Positions 8,366 through 17,547 of a DNA stretch of 44,462 nucleotides are shown piece after piece. This DNA comes from Roseburia sp. (GTDB lineage: Bacteria; Bacillota; Clostridia; Lachnospirales; Lachnospiraceae), in the NCBI GenBank assembly GCA_023662875.1, contig JAMPIG010000020.1:1-44462 (forward strand), given 5' to 3'. The notes beneath the pieces are model-generated. The model saw only the letters and a program-made list of their open reading frames with translations, ran no database searches and was not told the DNA's origin. Position numbers and translations under genes: made by a program. The stretch's first letter is position 1. Every line of letters starts with the position of its first letter.

Positions 8366-8409
8366 GTTCCTGCAATCTACTCTGTCTTATCCTTTTCATC
8401 CATTTGAGG

Positions 8410-9291
8410 TCATATCCCATACTCCGCTAACAGCTGTCTCGCATAAGCTTCATCGTTCGCCACTCTCAGAATCTCCTCCTGACGATTTTTCTCTACTAAA
8501 CATTCCATCAACCTCCTCATCAGGGCAATGCCTTCTTCCCTGCCTTCTTCCCTGCCATATTCTCTCTCCTGCTCCCGGATCACCTTCATTACGGCCTCTT
8601 CATTATACTCATAAATACTCATGGGCACTACCTCCGCCTTGTTCTTTCGCAGGAATTCGGATAGAATTCCCTCACTGATACACTGGTCTACCGCCAATGG
8701 GACAGCCTCCTTCACCGGCATCGTCCTCGCCTTTTCCCTCACGCAATCCACATACTGCATATATTCCTTCAATGTCCGGCACTGCTCCTTCAGCTCTTTG
8801 TTCTTTCCGGCATTGATGTTCCAAACCTGCACCCTCAATTCCAGCTGAGGAGGCACTGACTCCCGCCCCTGAAAGGACTCCGACAGCCTCAATTCCATCC
8901 GCTCCGGCAAATCATCCACTCCATTATAGAATACCGCAAACCGGGCCTCCGGCAGCATGAGCCTTTTCCTCCCGTAGATGCTCCCCTCGTCAATCAACTT
9001 CTCGTACTCCTTCGCCACATACAGCAGGAACCGCAGGGGCATATTCGGGTTCACCGTAGACTGATGCTCATATAGATACAAACTGAAATCCGCCAGAAAC
9101 GCCAGATCATTTTTCATACTCATATAGACCGCATTTTCCAGCGTTACAATCTCCAGAAAATCCGGATTCGTATAATGCGTACCGTTCATGGCGTTGTACA
9201 GGCTCAACAGATTTCCCCTGTCCCGGAACAGCATACAAAACACCGTATCCTTCGTACTTCGCTTGCCGACAACCTTTTCGTCCTCTTTCAT
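8410..9291 (-). CDS. Rpn-family PD-(D/E)XK nuclease / putative transposase
   Basis: About 293 aa if read from ATG at 9291, which has AGGAGG just upstream. An earlier in-frame ATG at 9360 lacks a ribosome site. The N-terminal half carries the Rpn/PDDEXK pattern: KDTVFCMLF, then ADFSLYLYEHQ (Asp and E-x-Q of the nuclease core), then FAVFYNGVD. Such proteins are widespread in Lachnospiraceae; the E. coli homologues promote RecA-independent recombination and cut DNA. The C-terminus is a charged coiled-coil-like stretch (EQEREYGREEGREEG). A related but clearly diverged gene lies at 31327-32295, so the two flank the adhesin locus. No terminal inverted repeats were found around it, so it is not called an insertion sequence. 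Confidence 0.85.
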   Translation of the reverse strand: MKEDEKVVGKRSTKDTVFCMLFRDRGNLLSLYNAMNGTHYTNPDFLEIVTLENAVYMSMKNDLAFLADFSLYLYEHQSTVNPNMPLRFLLYVAKEYEKLIDEGSIYGRKRLMLPEARFAVFYNGVDDLPERMELRLSESFQGRESVPPQLELRVQVWNINAGKNKELKEQCRTLKEYMQYVDCVREKARTMPVKEAVPLAVDQCISEGILSEFLRKNKAEVVPMSIYEYNEEAVMKVIREQEREYGREEGREEGIALMRRLMECLVEKNRQEEILRVANDEAYARQLLAEYGI

Positions 9292-9735
9292 GTACCTCCT
9301 CTTCCACAGGGTACGCAAAAGAAGAGACGCCTGAACCGTTTCTGTTCTCTCCGACCCCATGCCTGTTTAAAATAATGTGATTAAAAGCATAGAATTCGTT
9401 GAGATCAGATAGATTCTGATAGAATAACAGATGATATGTTCAAAGAATATATGCTTTATAGAAATTGTATCAAATAATTCAGGAATTGGCAATCTTTTTT
9501 TACGAAAAAAGTGTTTCTTGCGTATTTATTATAGATGTGCTACATTCAAGTCAAAACATAATTTATATGAAGCTCGCCTGAAAGAAATCCGGGTCGGAAC
9601 ACCCGGGAGGATTGTGTCGGGATGGAAAGAATGGCCGCGGAAGAAACAAAATCCTGCTAATAGAAAGTTAAGCACTTTTTGAAAAAGTTCATAAAACATT
9701 CTGTGTACATTGCTCTTTTCAGCCCTTTCTATAAT
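9292..9735. other. AT-rich intergenic region between the Rpn gene and the glycosyltransferase operon end
   Basis: 444 nt with no convincing gene; an 83-codon plus-strand frame at 9431-9682 has no ribosome site or recognisable sequence. A candidate minus-strand promoter for the Rpn gene is TTGATA, 16 nt, TATATT (9446-9473). No clear intrinsic terminator follows the stop of the last glycosyltransferase gene at 9736; only a short hairpin (ACTTTTT and AAAAAGT, near 9673-9690) is visible. Confidence 0.5.
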
Positions 9736-11889
9736 TCAATATTTTGCCTTTATTTCATCCCACAGCGCTCCATATTCCTTATTACCATAATAACTCTCCA
9801 GTGCAGCTACTTTTTCCAGCGCTACTTTTTTCAGATTTGCAAGCTGCTTCGAATTCCCTCTTTCCAACGAATACAAAACTGCACTTTTCCTATCTTTGAA
9901 CAATTCTCCCGCCGAACGTCTGGATAATGATTCAGATAACGAATTACTTTGATTTCTTCTATCCCATTCATAAGAAAAATCGTTTAAAAAACATACCTTA
10001 TTAGCATAAGATAATATATATGGAGTCCATGCGTCATCTTCATATGGCATAATTGGAAACATCCTTGTTTTCACGAGTGACGCCCGGTATATTTTATTCC
10101 AAACTACCACACCTACTCCATCACCATGGCTATAAATTGGGAAAAAATCCTCCACTGCTATCGGCACATCCTCTATCACAGGATAATTCATTTTTTTAAT
10201 ATATTCCGTATCCATCACTGCGTACGCAGATGTAATCGCAATATCACAATCATTTTTTTTCGCAGACTGATATAACCTTTTTGCCATATTAGGTCGGATC
10301 ATATCATCCGCATCCACGAATCCTACATACTCGCCTTTTGCGCGTCTTACTCCCGTATTCCTTGCCGTTGCCGCTCCATTGTTTTCCTGATGTATTAGCA
10401 CAACATTCTTATAATTCTCAGCATACCACTCAATCACCTTCCTTGTATTATCCATACTCCCATCGTCCACGACAACGATTTCGACATTCGGTTGCGACTG
10501 TGCCAATATTGTATCAATACATCTGGCTATATAATTCTCCGCATTATAAGCCGGTACAACCATGCTGACACTGAAATTATCATAGCTCCTTTCCTGCAGA
10601 TAGGCCGTCTCTGATTCTGCTAAAATGAGCTTCCCTCTTAAAGTCTCCACATATGCCTTTGCAATAACGCCCTTTTCTTTTTCCGTTCCCTTCAACAATA
10701 GGTAATGCTGGTAAGAATCCCTCGTATTCTCCAATAATTTGCCTGCCGTATCATAAATCAAAACGCCATCCGCCTCCCCTTGAAAATCCCAGGAAAAGGC
10801 CAGATTTCCCCCGTAAGATTCATTCAGCGCAACAGAACGGAACGCATTTTCTCCGGCCTTATACACTCTCTCCGGCAGAGGAAGCCTTCCCGCATCCTTC
10901 CGGTAGAAAGCCTGCATCGCCTCAATCAGGCACTTCTTTGTATAATATCCATTCCGCAAAGCCGGGGCAAACTGCTCCACCGATTTTACATAGTCCCGAT
11001 ACTCTTCTTCTGTGATTTTCTCGACTACTGCTGCCGCTTCATCCAGAGAATCAACCACAAACCCTAATCGATTCTCTACGATCAATGTCTGATGGGAGTT
11101 CCCCACCGGGACAATAACCGGAATCCCTGCCGCCAAATACCTCGCCAGAGAAAAAGAATTACTCTGCTCCATATAGTTACGGGAATACTCGTCCTTGTGC
11201 CAGACCATACCGAAACCGCCTTTATGCAGTTCTGAAAGGAGCTGATACGGCTCCCTTTCCCCAAGATTCTGGACATTCTGGCCTGGGTTCGTTGAAACGT
11301 GATATAACTTTAACGTCACGGGATAATTCCAGCTATCCATTCCCGCGAAGCCTTCTCCGTCCGTAAAATATATTTCCTTTTTAAACGTCGGTTCATTACC
11401 AAGTGGTTCATTAACCGTACAATCCCACATTTCCTGTACTACATATTTCATGTTTTTACGGATTCCATTCTCTATGAACCACTGCCTCATAGCATAGGTC
11501 GGAACAATTAATACCTCCGCCTGATTAAGCAGACCGATAACCGACCCCTGCTGGGATTTCTTTTCTTCATCGGCCAGAAACTCCATTTCGTGAACAAAAA
11601 TCGCAAGCCGCCCGCCGTAAGCTTTGATACGATTCACTAATTCATTTTCAAACCGCATACCATTTCCAAGCGGGAATTGATAAATGATAAGATCCCCGCT
11701 ATTGATTCCCGCAATGATTCCATCCAGTCTGCTGCTGAGGCTTTCCCATCCTTCTTCTTCCCAAAAAAGGCGGTAAATTCCCATCTCGCGGCAGCCTAAC
11801 TGATGCCCTATTTCCGCAACCATATGCTGCATATAATGGGATTTGTCCCGCAATGACCAGCCATTAATTCGTGTAATATATGTCTTCAT
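9736..11889 (-). CDS. fused glycosyltransferase: Gtf3-like domain + GT2 domain (copy B)
   Basis: 717 aa from ATG at 11889, which has GGAGG 7 nt upstream and aligns with the start of the paralogue at 14157; an in-frame ATG at 11943 is less likely. Residues 1-330 (MKTYITRINGWSLRDKSHYM onward, with AAGIPVIVPVG near 250) resemble streptococcal Gtf3, the second-sugar transferase of SRRP glycosylation. Residues ~350-435 form a small beta-rich linker domain. From ~440 there is a GT2 domain: SMVVPAYNAE, VVVDDGSMDNT and the metal-binding DADD. It should add sugars to the SRRP in the cytosol. It is the last gene of the aSec operon, 123 nt after its close paralogue. Base composition falls in the 3' half, which suggests the GT2 domain had a separate origin. 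Confidence 0.88.
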   Translation of the reverse strand: MKTYITRINGWSLRDKSHYMQHMVAEIGHQLGCREMGIYRLFWEEEGWESLSSRLDGIIAGINSGDLIIYQFPLGNGMRFENELVNRIKAYGGRLAIFVHEMEFLADEEKKSQQGSVIGLLNQAEVLIVPTYAMRQWFIENGIRKNMKYVVQEMWDCTVNEPLGNEPTFKKEIYFTDGEGFAGMDSWNYPVTLKLYHVSTNPGQNVQNLGEREPYQLLSELHKGGFGMVWHKDEYSRNYMEQSNSFSLARYLAAGIPVIVPVGNSHQTLIVENRLGFVVDSLDEAAAVVEKITEEEYRDYVKSVEQFAPALRNGYYTKKCLIEAMQAFYRKDAGRLPLPERVYKAGENAFRSVALNESYGGNLAFSWDFQGEADGVLIYDTAGKLLENTRDSYQHYLLLKGTEKEKGVIAKAYVETLRGKLILAESETAYLQERSYDNFSVSMVVPAYNAENYIARCIDTILAQSQPNVEIVVVDDGSMDNTRKVIEWYAENYKNVVLIHQENNGAATARNTGVRRAKGEYVGFVDADDMIRPNMAKRLYQSAKKNDCDIAITSAYAVMDTEYIKKMNYPVIEDVPIAVEDFFPIYSHGDGVGVVVWNKIYRASLVKTRMFPIMPYEDDAWTPYILSYANKVCFLNDFSYEWDRRNQSNSLSESLSRRSAGELFKDRKSAVLYSLERGNSKQLANLKKVALEKVAALESYYGNKEYGALWDEIKAKY

Positions 11890-12012
11890 ATTGGAACCTC
11901 CATTTTTGTGCTTTATCACTATTCTCCGTATCCGAAATTGCATATTTTACAGTAACACTCTCGGAATCCTTTCATATCCTTTTTACACCAATATACAATC
12001 CAGCACTCAAAC

Positions 12013-14157
12013 TCAAAATCGCCCTATTTCTTCTATCAATTTCCTGGCCTCCGGAAACGGAAACACATCCGCAAACCCAATCGCATAACCCCATGCCAAT
12101 CTCTTTAACAAGGGTCTTTTCTGCGGGTTCCCGTTCTCCAGAAAATACATAACATATTCCCTGCTATCTTTAAACTGTTCTTCCAGTGACTTGCTGGACG
12201 CTGATTGAACATATGTGGTATTTCGGAGCGTCCTGTCATAATCATATAAATGTTCATTAATATAGCAAAGGCTCTCAGCATAAGACAATATACATGGCAT
12301 CCATGCGCTATCTTCGTATGTTACCTTAGGCATTGGATGCTCTGCCACAAGAGATTTTCTATATAATTTATTCCAAACCACCGGATACGCATATCTAACA
12401 TAGTGTTCAAAAAAAGTCTCTACAGGAATGGGTACATCCTCTTCTAAGGAGTAAGCTCCTACCTCTCCATATCCTTCATTGGTCACTTGATAAGATGGTG
12501 CCATTGCTATATCGCAGTTGTTTTTTGTGATAGATTTATACAGCCGTCCTACCATGTTCGGTCTAGCCATATCATCACTATCTATATATCCTATGTAATC
12601 TCCACTCGCATACTTCACACCGGTATTTCTCGATATCGCCGGTCCTGAATTTGACTGATAAACCGATTTCACCTGTGGAAACCTATCTTCATACCAGCTA
12701 ACAATTTCCTGTGTCCGGTCTGTGCTCCCATCGTTCACGATTATAGCCTCTAAATCAGCAAATGATTGTGCCAATACAGTATCTATAGCCCTGGCAATAA
12801 ATTCCTCGGCATTATATGCTGCAATAATAATACTAACTTTAGGTTTGAAATAGTTCTTTTTTCCCAAATAAACCACTTCCGATTCCGCCAAAATCATTTT
12901 ACCTTTTAGGGTCTCCACATAAGCCTTTGCGATAACTCCGTTTTTCTTTTCCGTTCTCTCTAATAAGATATAATGCTGAAGAATATCTCTTGTGTTCCCC
13001 AGCAATTCTCCTGCCGTATCATAAATCAAAATACCGTCCGCTTCCCCTCGGAAGTCCCAAGAAAAAGCTAAATTTCCCCCATAAGATTCATTCAGCGCAA
13101 CAGAACGGAATGCATTCTCCCCGGCCTTATACACTCTCTCCGGCAAAGGAAGCATTCCTGCATCCTTCCGGTAAAAAGCCTGCATCGCCTCGATCAGACA
13201 ATTCTTTGTATAATACCCATTCCGCAAAGCTGGGGCAAACTGCTCCACCGACTTTACATAGTCCCGGTATTCTTCTTCCGTTATCTTTTCAACCGCTGCA
13301 GCCGCCTCTCCCAGAAAATTGACCACAAGCCCCAGGTGATTCTCCTCAATCAATGTCTGATGGGAAATTCCCGCCGGGACAATAACTGGAATTCCCGCCG
13401 CCAGATACCTCGCCAGAGAAAAAGAATTACTCTGCTCCATATAGCTACGGGAATACTCGTCCTTATACCAGATCAGACCAAAGCCGCCTTCATGCAGTTC
13501 TGAAAGAAGCTGATGCGGCTCTCTTTCCCCGAGATTCTGTACATTCTGACCTTGAGCCGCCGCAACATTATACAATGTCAACGTCACAGGATAATTCCAT
13601 TCGTTCATTCCCGCGAAGCCTTCCCTATCCGTAAAAAGGATTTTCCTTTTTAACATCGGCTCATTACCAAGCGATTCATTGACTGTATAATCCCACATTT
13701 CCTGCACTACAAATTTCATGCTTTTACGGATTCCGTTATCAATTAGCCACTTTCGTATAGCATAGGTCGGGACAATTAATACTTCCGCCTGATTAAGCAG
13801 ACCGATTGCTGCCCCTTGTTGGGATTTCTTTTCTTCATCGGCCAGAAACTCCATTTCGTGAACAAAAATCGCAAGCCGCCCGCCGTAAGCTTTGATACGA
13901 TTCATCAATTCATTTTCAAAACGCATACCGTTTCCGGTCGGAAACTGATAGATAATAAGATCCCCGCTATTGATTCCCGCAATAATTCCATCCAGTCTGC
14001 TGCTGAGGCTTTCCCAACCTTCCTCTTCCCAAAAAAGGCGATAAATTCCCATCTCGCGGAAGCCTAGCTGATGTCCTATTTCCGCAACCATATGCTGCAT
14101 ATAATGGGATTTATCCCTCAGCGACCAACCGTTAATTCGTGTAATATATGTTCTCAC
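12013..14157 (-). CDS. fused glycosyltransferase: Gtf3-like domain + GT2 domain (copy A)
   Basis: 714 aa from a GTG start (14155-14157) with GGAGG 7 nt before it. Residues 1-440 are almost the same as in the gene at 9736-11889, with long identical runs such as MQHMVAEIGHQLG and RVYKAGENAFRSVALNESYG. The GT2 part (from ~448) differs: SIIIAAYNAEEFIARAIDTV, IVNDGSTDRT and metal-binding DSDD. The two genes thus share an acceptor-side Gtf3-like half but have distinct second transferases, and probably add different sugars or act at different steps. It sits 124 nt after the GT-D fusion gene on the same strand. No membrane segment is present, in keeping with cytosolic glycosylation before export. Confidence 0.88.
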   Translation of the reverse strand: MRTYITRINGWSLRDKSHYMQHMVAEIGHQLGFREMGIYRLFWEEEGWESLSSRLDGIIAGINSGDLIIYQFPTGNGMRFENELMNRIKAYGGRLAIFVHEMEFLADEEKKSQQGAAIGLLNQAEVLIVPTYAIRKWLIDNGIRKSMKFVVQEMWDYTVNESLGNEPMLKRKILFTDREGFAGMNEWNYPVTLTLYNVAAAQGQNVQNLGEREPHQLLSELHEGGFGLIWYKDEYSRSYMEQSNSFSLARYLAAGIPVIVPAGISHQTLIEENHLGLVVNFLGEAAAAVEKITEEEYRDYVKSVEQFAPALRNGYYTKNCLIEAMQAFYRKDAGMLPLPERVYKAGENAFRSVALNESYGGNLAFSWDFRGEADGILIYDTAGELLGNTRDILQHYILLERTEKKNGVIAKAYVETLKGKMILAESEVVYLGKKNYFKPKVSIIIAAYNAEEFIARAIDTVLAQSFADLEAIIVNDGSTDRTQEIVSWYEDRFPQVKSVYQSNSGPAISRNTGVKYASGDYIGYIDSDDMARPNMVGRLYKSITKNNCDIAMAPSYQVTNEGYGEVGAYSLEEDVPIPVETFFEHYVRYAYPVVWNKLYRKSLVAEHPMPKVTYEDSAWMPCILSYAESLCYINEHLYDYDRTLRNTTYVQSASSKSLEEQFKDSREYVMYFLENGNPQKRPLLKRLAWGYAIGFADVFPFPEARKLIEEIGRF

Positions 14158-14281
14158 ACCGAAGCCTCCGTTATCGTTTCTCAGGTATTATTACATTTTC
14201 TAAACAATGCCCAAAAGTATAAATTTCAACAAACACTATCTCAAACCATGCCGCCACTTCGTAGATTCTCTGCAGCATTGC

Positions 14282-16156
14282 TCATTCTTCCACCACCCTC
14301 TCCACCACTTCCTCCTCATAAATATCATCTGCCTGCAAATCAATAAACTCATCAAAATTGAACTCCGCCGTATGCTTATGATTAAGCTTTGTTTTTTGGG
14401 TGACGCCCATCTTATACCACTCATATTCCGAATCAATATGTCCGATATCCACTGCCCAATATCCCGCGAGCGCCAGATCATAAGCTAACGCCTTCGCTGT
14501 CGGCCCCAGCATAAGCAAAATCAATTTATCTGCCCCATGCCGCTTAACAGCGTTCAAAATCTCCTCGTATTTGCCATACGCATTTCGGGAAGGACAAATA
14601 ATCCTCTCCACAGACTTTGCACCCTGAAAGAGATCGTTTCCCACTCCGGATCTTGAATAAACTCCTTCCACAATCAAAATACTTTTATCCGAAAAGAATT
14701 CCTTCAAATCCTGAAAATGCTTTCCGGATATTGATTTATCTGCCCGGTCAATATAAGGCCGTGAAAGAAAAGTGCTGCCATACTGTTTTTCGCCGGATAA
14801 AACCTCCCGATAGAAATCCTGATACTGATTTAAATGCGCATCCCAAAACGAATTACATTCAGCCGTGTAACGCTCCCTTTTCTCAAAGACATCCGGAAGG
14901 CACACCAGCAGTTTCTCATTATCCGGCATAGTTATAATTTTCTTCAGCTTCTCCGCAAGTTCTCCATCATAATCCTGATAGGGAATAGAGTGTCCGGTCA
15001 TTAAATCCACTTCCCCGTCCCCAAACCGGGCAATCGAAATTCTTTTATCTCTGATATAAGCCAAGGTCTCCTGCATATCCATGACCCGTATCGTTTTTGC
15101 AGCAGAATCTGAATTCTGCATTTTCTCCCTGTACACCGTGTCCGTTATCGGAAGCTCGCTCATATCTGCCCGCAGTAACATCTGAATTGCATCTATCAGA
15201 AACTTTTTCGTAAAATACCCATTCCGAATCAATGGCGCAAAGCTCCCTACATGCTGCACATATCCACGATATTCCGCTTTCTCCATACTTCGAACTCGGT
15301 TCACCGCCTCATCCAAGCTGTCAACCGCCAGCCCGAGATGATTTTTTTCGATTAAATATTGATTGGAAATTCCTCTTGGAACAATTATCGGTATTCCTGC
15401 TGCTAAATAAGCGCTGAGCTTAATGGTGTTGTTATATTTCATGTATTGATGCCAGTATTCGTCCCCATACCATACAAGGCCGAATCCGCCTTTTGACAGT
15501 TCAAGCAACAAGCTGTTGGGATCCATCCACCCCATTTCCTGTACGTTTTCTCCTGTACATTCTTCTGAAGTATATACTTTCAGCGGTACATTATATCCCC
15601 ATTGCTGAGGGAACAAAAACTTTGACGGATTTCCCGCAAAATGAATTTCTTTTCGAAATTGCGGAGTCTGTCGAAAATGAATATCCGTCGTATAATCCCA
15701 GATTTCCTGTACCGCAAATTTCATATTCTCCCGAATTCCATTATTCTTCAAAAATCTTTTCATGGCATAAGAAGGAACTACCAGCGCCTCCGCCGAATTA
15801 AACAGACCGATCACATACCTCAGCATAAAACGACTGCTCTCGATCATAAGGGATTCTACATCATGCACAACTATGATGATTCTTCCCCCATATGCCTTGA
15901 TCCGATCAATCAGCTTTTCTTCAAACTCCAGTTGATGCCAGGTCGGATGCTGAAAGAAAACAATGTCACCCGGGGATATGCTGGCAATAATACCGTCATA
16001 TCGGGCGCTCCGGCTTTCTTCGCTTTCCTCCCTTGAATTATAAAAATAAATCCCCATATTCCTAAAGCCCATTTGATGCGCTATATCAGAAACCATCTCC
16101 TGCGCATCCTGCGCTGTGCCGCCCAGTCCGTTCGTACATGTTATAAATACTTTCAT
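14282..16156 (-). CDS. fused glycosyltransferase: Gtf3-like domain + GT-D (DUF1792) domain
   Basis: 624 aa. Residues 1-335 are Gtf3-like (MKVFITCTNGLGGTAQDAQE; RYDGIIASISPGDIVFFQHP; AAGIPIIVPRG), diverged from the two downstream paralogues. Residues ~365-605 are a GT-D fold domain of the DUF1792 family: RISIARFGDGEVDLMTG holds the DGE metal motif, and the ILIVEGVYSRSGVGNDLF and LILLMLGPTAKALAYDL segments follow the family. In Streptococcus parasanguinis the GT-D enzyme dGT1 adds the third sugar of the Fap1 glycan and Gtf3 adds the second, but there they are separate proteins. Fusion here suggests one polypeptide performs both steps. It follows gtfB with a 17-nt gap. The C-terminus ends in an acidic run (DDIYEEEVVERVVEE). 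Confidence 0.88.
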   Translation of the reverse strand: MKVFITCTNGLGGTAQDAQEMVSDIAHQMGFRNMGIYFYNSREESEESRSARYDGIIASISPGDIVFFQHPTWHQLEFEEKLIDRIKAYGGRIIIVVHDVESLMIESSRFMLRYVIGLFNSAEALVVPSYAMKRFLKNNGIRENMKFAVQEIWDYTTDIHFRQTPQFRKEIHFAGNPSKFLFPQQWGYNVPLKVYTSEECTGENVQEMGWMDPNSLLLELSKGGFGLVWYGDEYWHQYMKYNNTIKLSAYLAAGIPIIVPRGISNQYLIEKNHLGLAVDSLDEAVNRVRSMEKAEYRGYVQHVGSFAPLIRNGYFTKKFLIDAIQMLLRADMSELPITDTVYREKMQNSDSAAKTIRVMDMQETLAYIRDKRISIARFGDGEVDLMTGHSIPYQDYDGELAEKLKKIITMPDNEKLLVCLPDVFEKRERYTAECNSFWDAHLNQYQDFYREVLSGEKQYGSTFLSRPYIDRADKSISGKHFQDLKEFFSDKSILIVEGVYSRSGVGNDLFQGAKSVERIICPSRNAYGKYEEILNAVKRHGADKLILLMLGPTAKALAYDLALAGYWAVDIGHIDSEYEWYKMGVTQKTKLNHKHTAEFNFDEFIDLQADDIYEEEVVERVVEE

Positions 16157-16173
16157 CGGCTTCTCTATCTCCC

Positions 16174-17547
16174 TTATCCGTTCTCCCCTTCCATCACCTT
16201 CCGATAATCCTCCGGAAACTCCACCAGCGCCGCCGCTCGCTGCTTCTGCAGCCGCTCCGCCAGAGTCGGAACATTCTCAATCGTCTCCCGGAGATCCCGA
16301 ATCAGCCTGTCCGCTTCCCCAGCCGGATAAATCTGCCCGCCATCAACATAATCCCGGTTATGAGCCGTCTCCTGAAAAGCAAAAATCAGCTGATTGTTCA
16401 GAAACGCCCTGCGCACTGCGGAAACAATCTCTCCCTCGTAATTGATATCCAGATAATAATCACACTGGGCAAAAAGCTCCTTTAAGACCCCTGACTTTAC
16501 CCCCGGGTATAAACTGACGTTATCAAAACTCTCCATACTCATCAATTTAGAGGACATTTCCGTCAGCGCCGCAATGTGGAAATGCATCTGGGGGATCGCC
16601 TTTACGATCTCCTGGCAATGCTCGATCCGGTCGGAATTGGTGCAGATCAGCGCTTCCTTTCTGCGCCTGTTCTTTCTCCGGAAGGGATAGATAAAGCCCA
16701 GCTTCTGTACCATCTCTTTTGAAGCCCCCAGCTCCAGAAGTCTGGTATAGGAGCGCTCCATCTGTACGATAATCCGAGCCGTCCTGGGCGCTTCTCCCCG
16801 CAGAATCATCTGCATATTCCCCGGTATCTCATCCCAGACCGGCTCCTGCCAGAATAAGACGTCCCTCTTTTCCGAACCGCTGCCCAGCGCGTTCGATACA
16901 AAAAAGGGCGTAGACAGGGAGTTGAAGAACAGTCTGGCGGTTTCAAACCCCGCCCGCTTGAGGAAATAAACGATGAAGTCCGTCTTGGTGCGGAAGAACC
17001 TGATCTCCTTCCCCTCGTTCAGGATAATATCCCCGGTGACATAATTTTGCACGATGATTTCCAGCCCGGTCGCGGAAAACCAGGATTTATTAACTTTTTG
17101 CCCTTTCGCGTTAAAGGTTGTCCGGGCGTAGAGCGCTCCGTAACGGTTATAGTGATCGCTTACTCTGACGACTCCTCTCTCGTCCAGCCAGTCCACGACG
17201 TTTACCAGCCTTTTATGCGCTGGCTCAGCGTAAAAGATCCTTCCCCGCTCCCGGCTTAAATCGCTGACCTTTCCGTTGATGTTGCTTCCGCTGATCTCCC
17301 AATACTCCGGTACGGTAATCTGGTTAAAGTATCTGGGCTTCCCCGAGATTCCCTCCTGGTTCTTAAAGTCCCCCAAAAAGAACCCGAATACAGAGATTAC
17401 GTCCTCCGGCAAAAAGCCGTCGTCCTCGATGACGACCGCCGGGAACTCATATCCCGCCTGCTTAAAAGAAGTATGCAGATCCCTGCTGCCCTGTCCGTAA
17501 TAGTCGAAGAGCAATACTATTTGCTCCGCCTGATTGTTTCCGCCCAT
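16174..17547 (-). CDS. gtfB: accessory Sec glycosylation chaperone/subunit GtfB
   Basis: 457 aa, close to the usual GtfB length. The opening EQIVLLFDYYGQGSRDLHTS, the region RIFYAEPAHKRLVNVVDWLD near residue 145 and RNNRRRKEALICTNSDRIEH-like sequence near 300 fit GtfB (Gtf2). GtfB pairs with GtfA and recognises the serine-rich substrate, while GtfA catalyses transfer of GlcNAc to Ser/Thr. Its start lies 31 nt inside the end of gtfA (AGAAGAG-type site before ATG), so the two are translationally coupled and made in similar amounts, as expected of a complex. No membrane helix is seen. It acts in the cytosol on the SRRP before export. Confidence 0.88.
   Translation of the reverse strand: MGGNNQAEQIVLLFDYYGQGSRDLHTSFKQAGYEFPAVVIEDDGFLPEDVISVFGFFLGDFKNQEGISGKPRYFNQITVPEYWEISGSNINGKVSDLSRERGRIFYAEPAHKRLVNVVDWLDERGVVRVSDHYNRYGALYARTTFNAKGQKVNKSWFSATGLEIIVQNYVTGDIILNEGKEIRFFRTKTDFIVYFLKRAGFETARLFFNSLSTPFFVSNALGSGSEKRDVLFWQEPVWDEIPGNMQMILRGEAPRTARIIVQMERSYTRLLELGASKEMVQKLGFIYPFRRKNRRRKEALICTNSDRIEHCQEIVKAIPQMHFHIAALTEMSSKLMSMESFDNVSLYPGVKSGVLKELFAQCDYYLDINYEGEIVSAVRRAFLNNQLIFAFQETAHNRDYVDGGQIYPAGEADRLIRDLRETIENVPTLAERLQKQRAAALVEFPEDYRKVMEGENG

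Noticed and set aside
8410-9291. Insertion sequence around the Rpn-family gene
   Set aside because: No terminal inverted repeats or target-site duplications were found near either Rpn gene by eye, so they are annotated as genes only.
9431-9682. 83-codon plus-strand frame in the AT-rich gap before the glycosyltransferase operon
   Set aside because: No ribosome site, no recognisable motif, and biased composition from AT-rich DNA.
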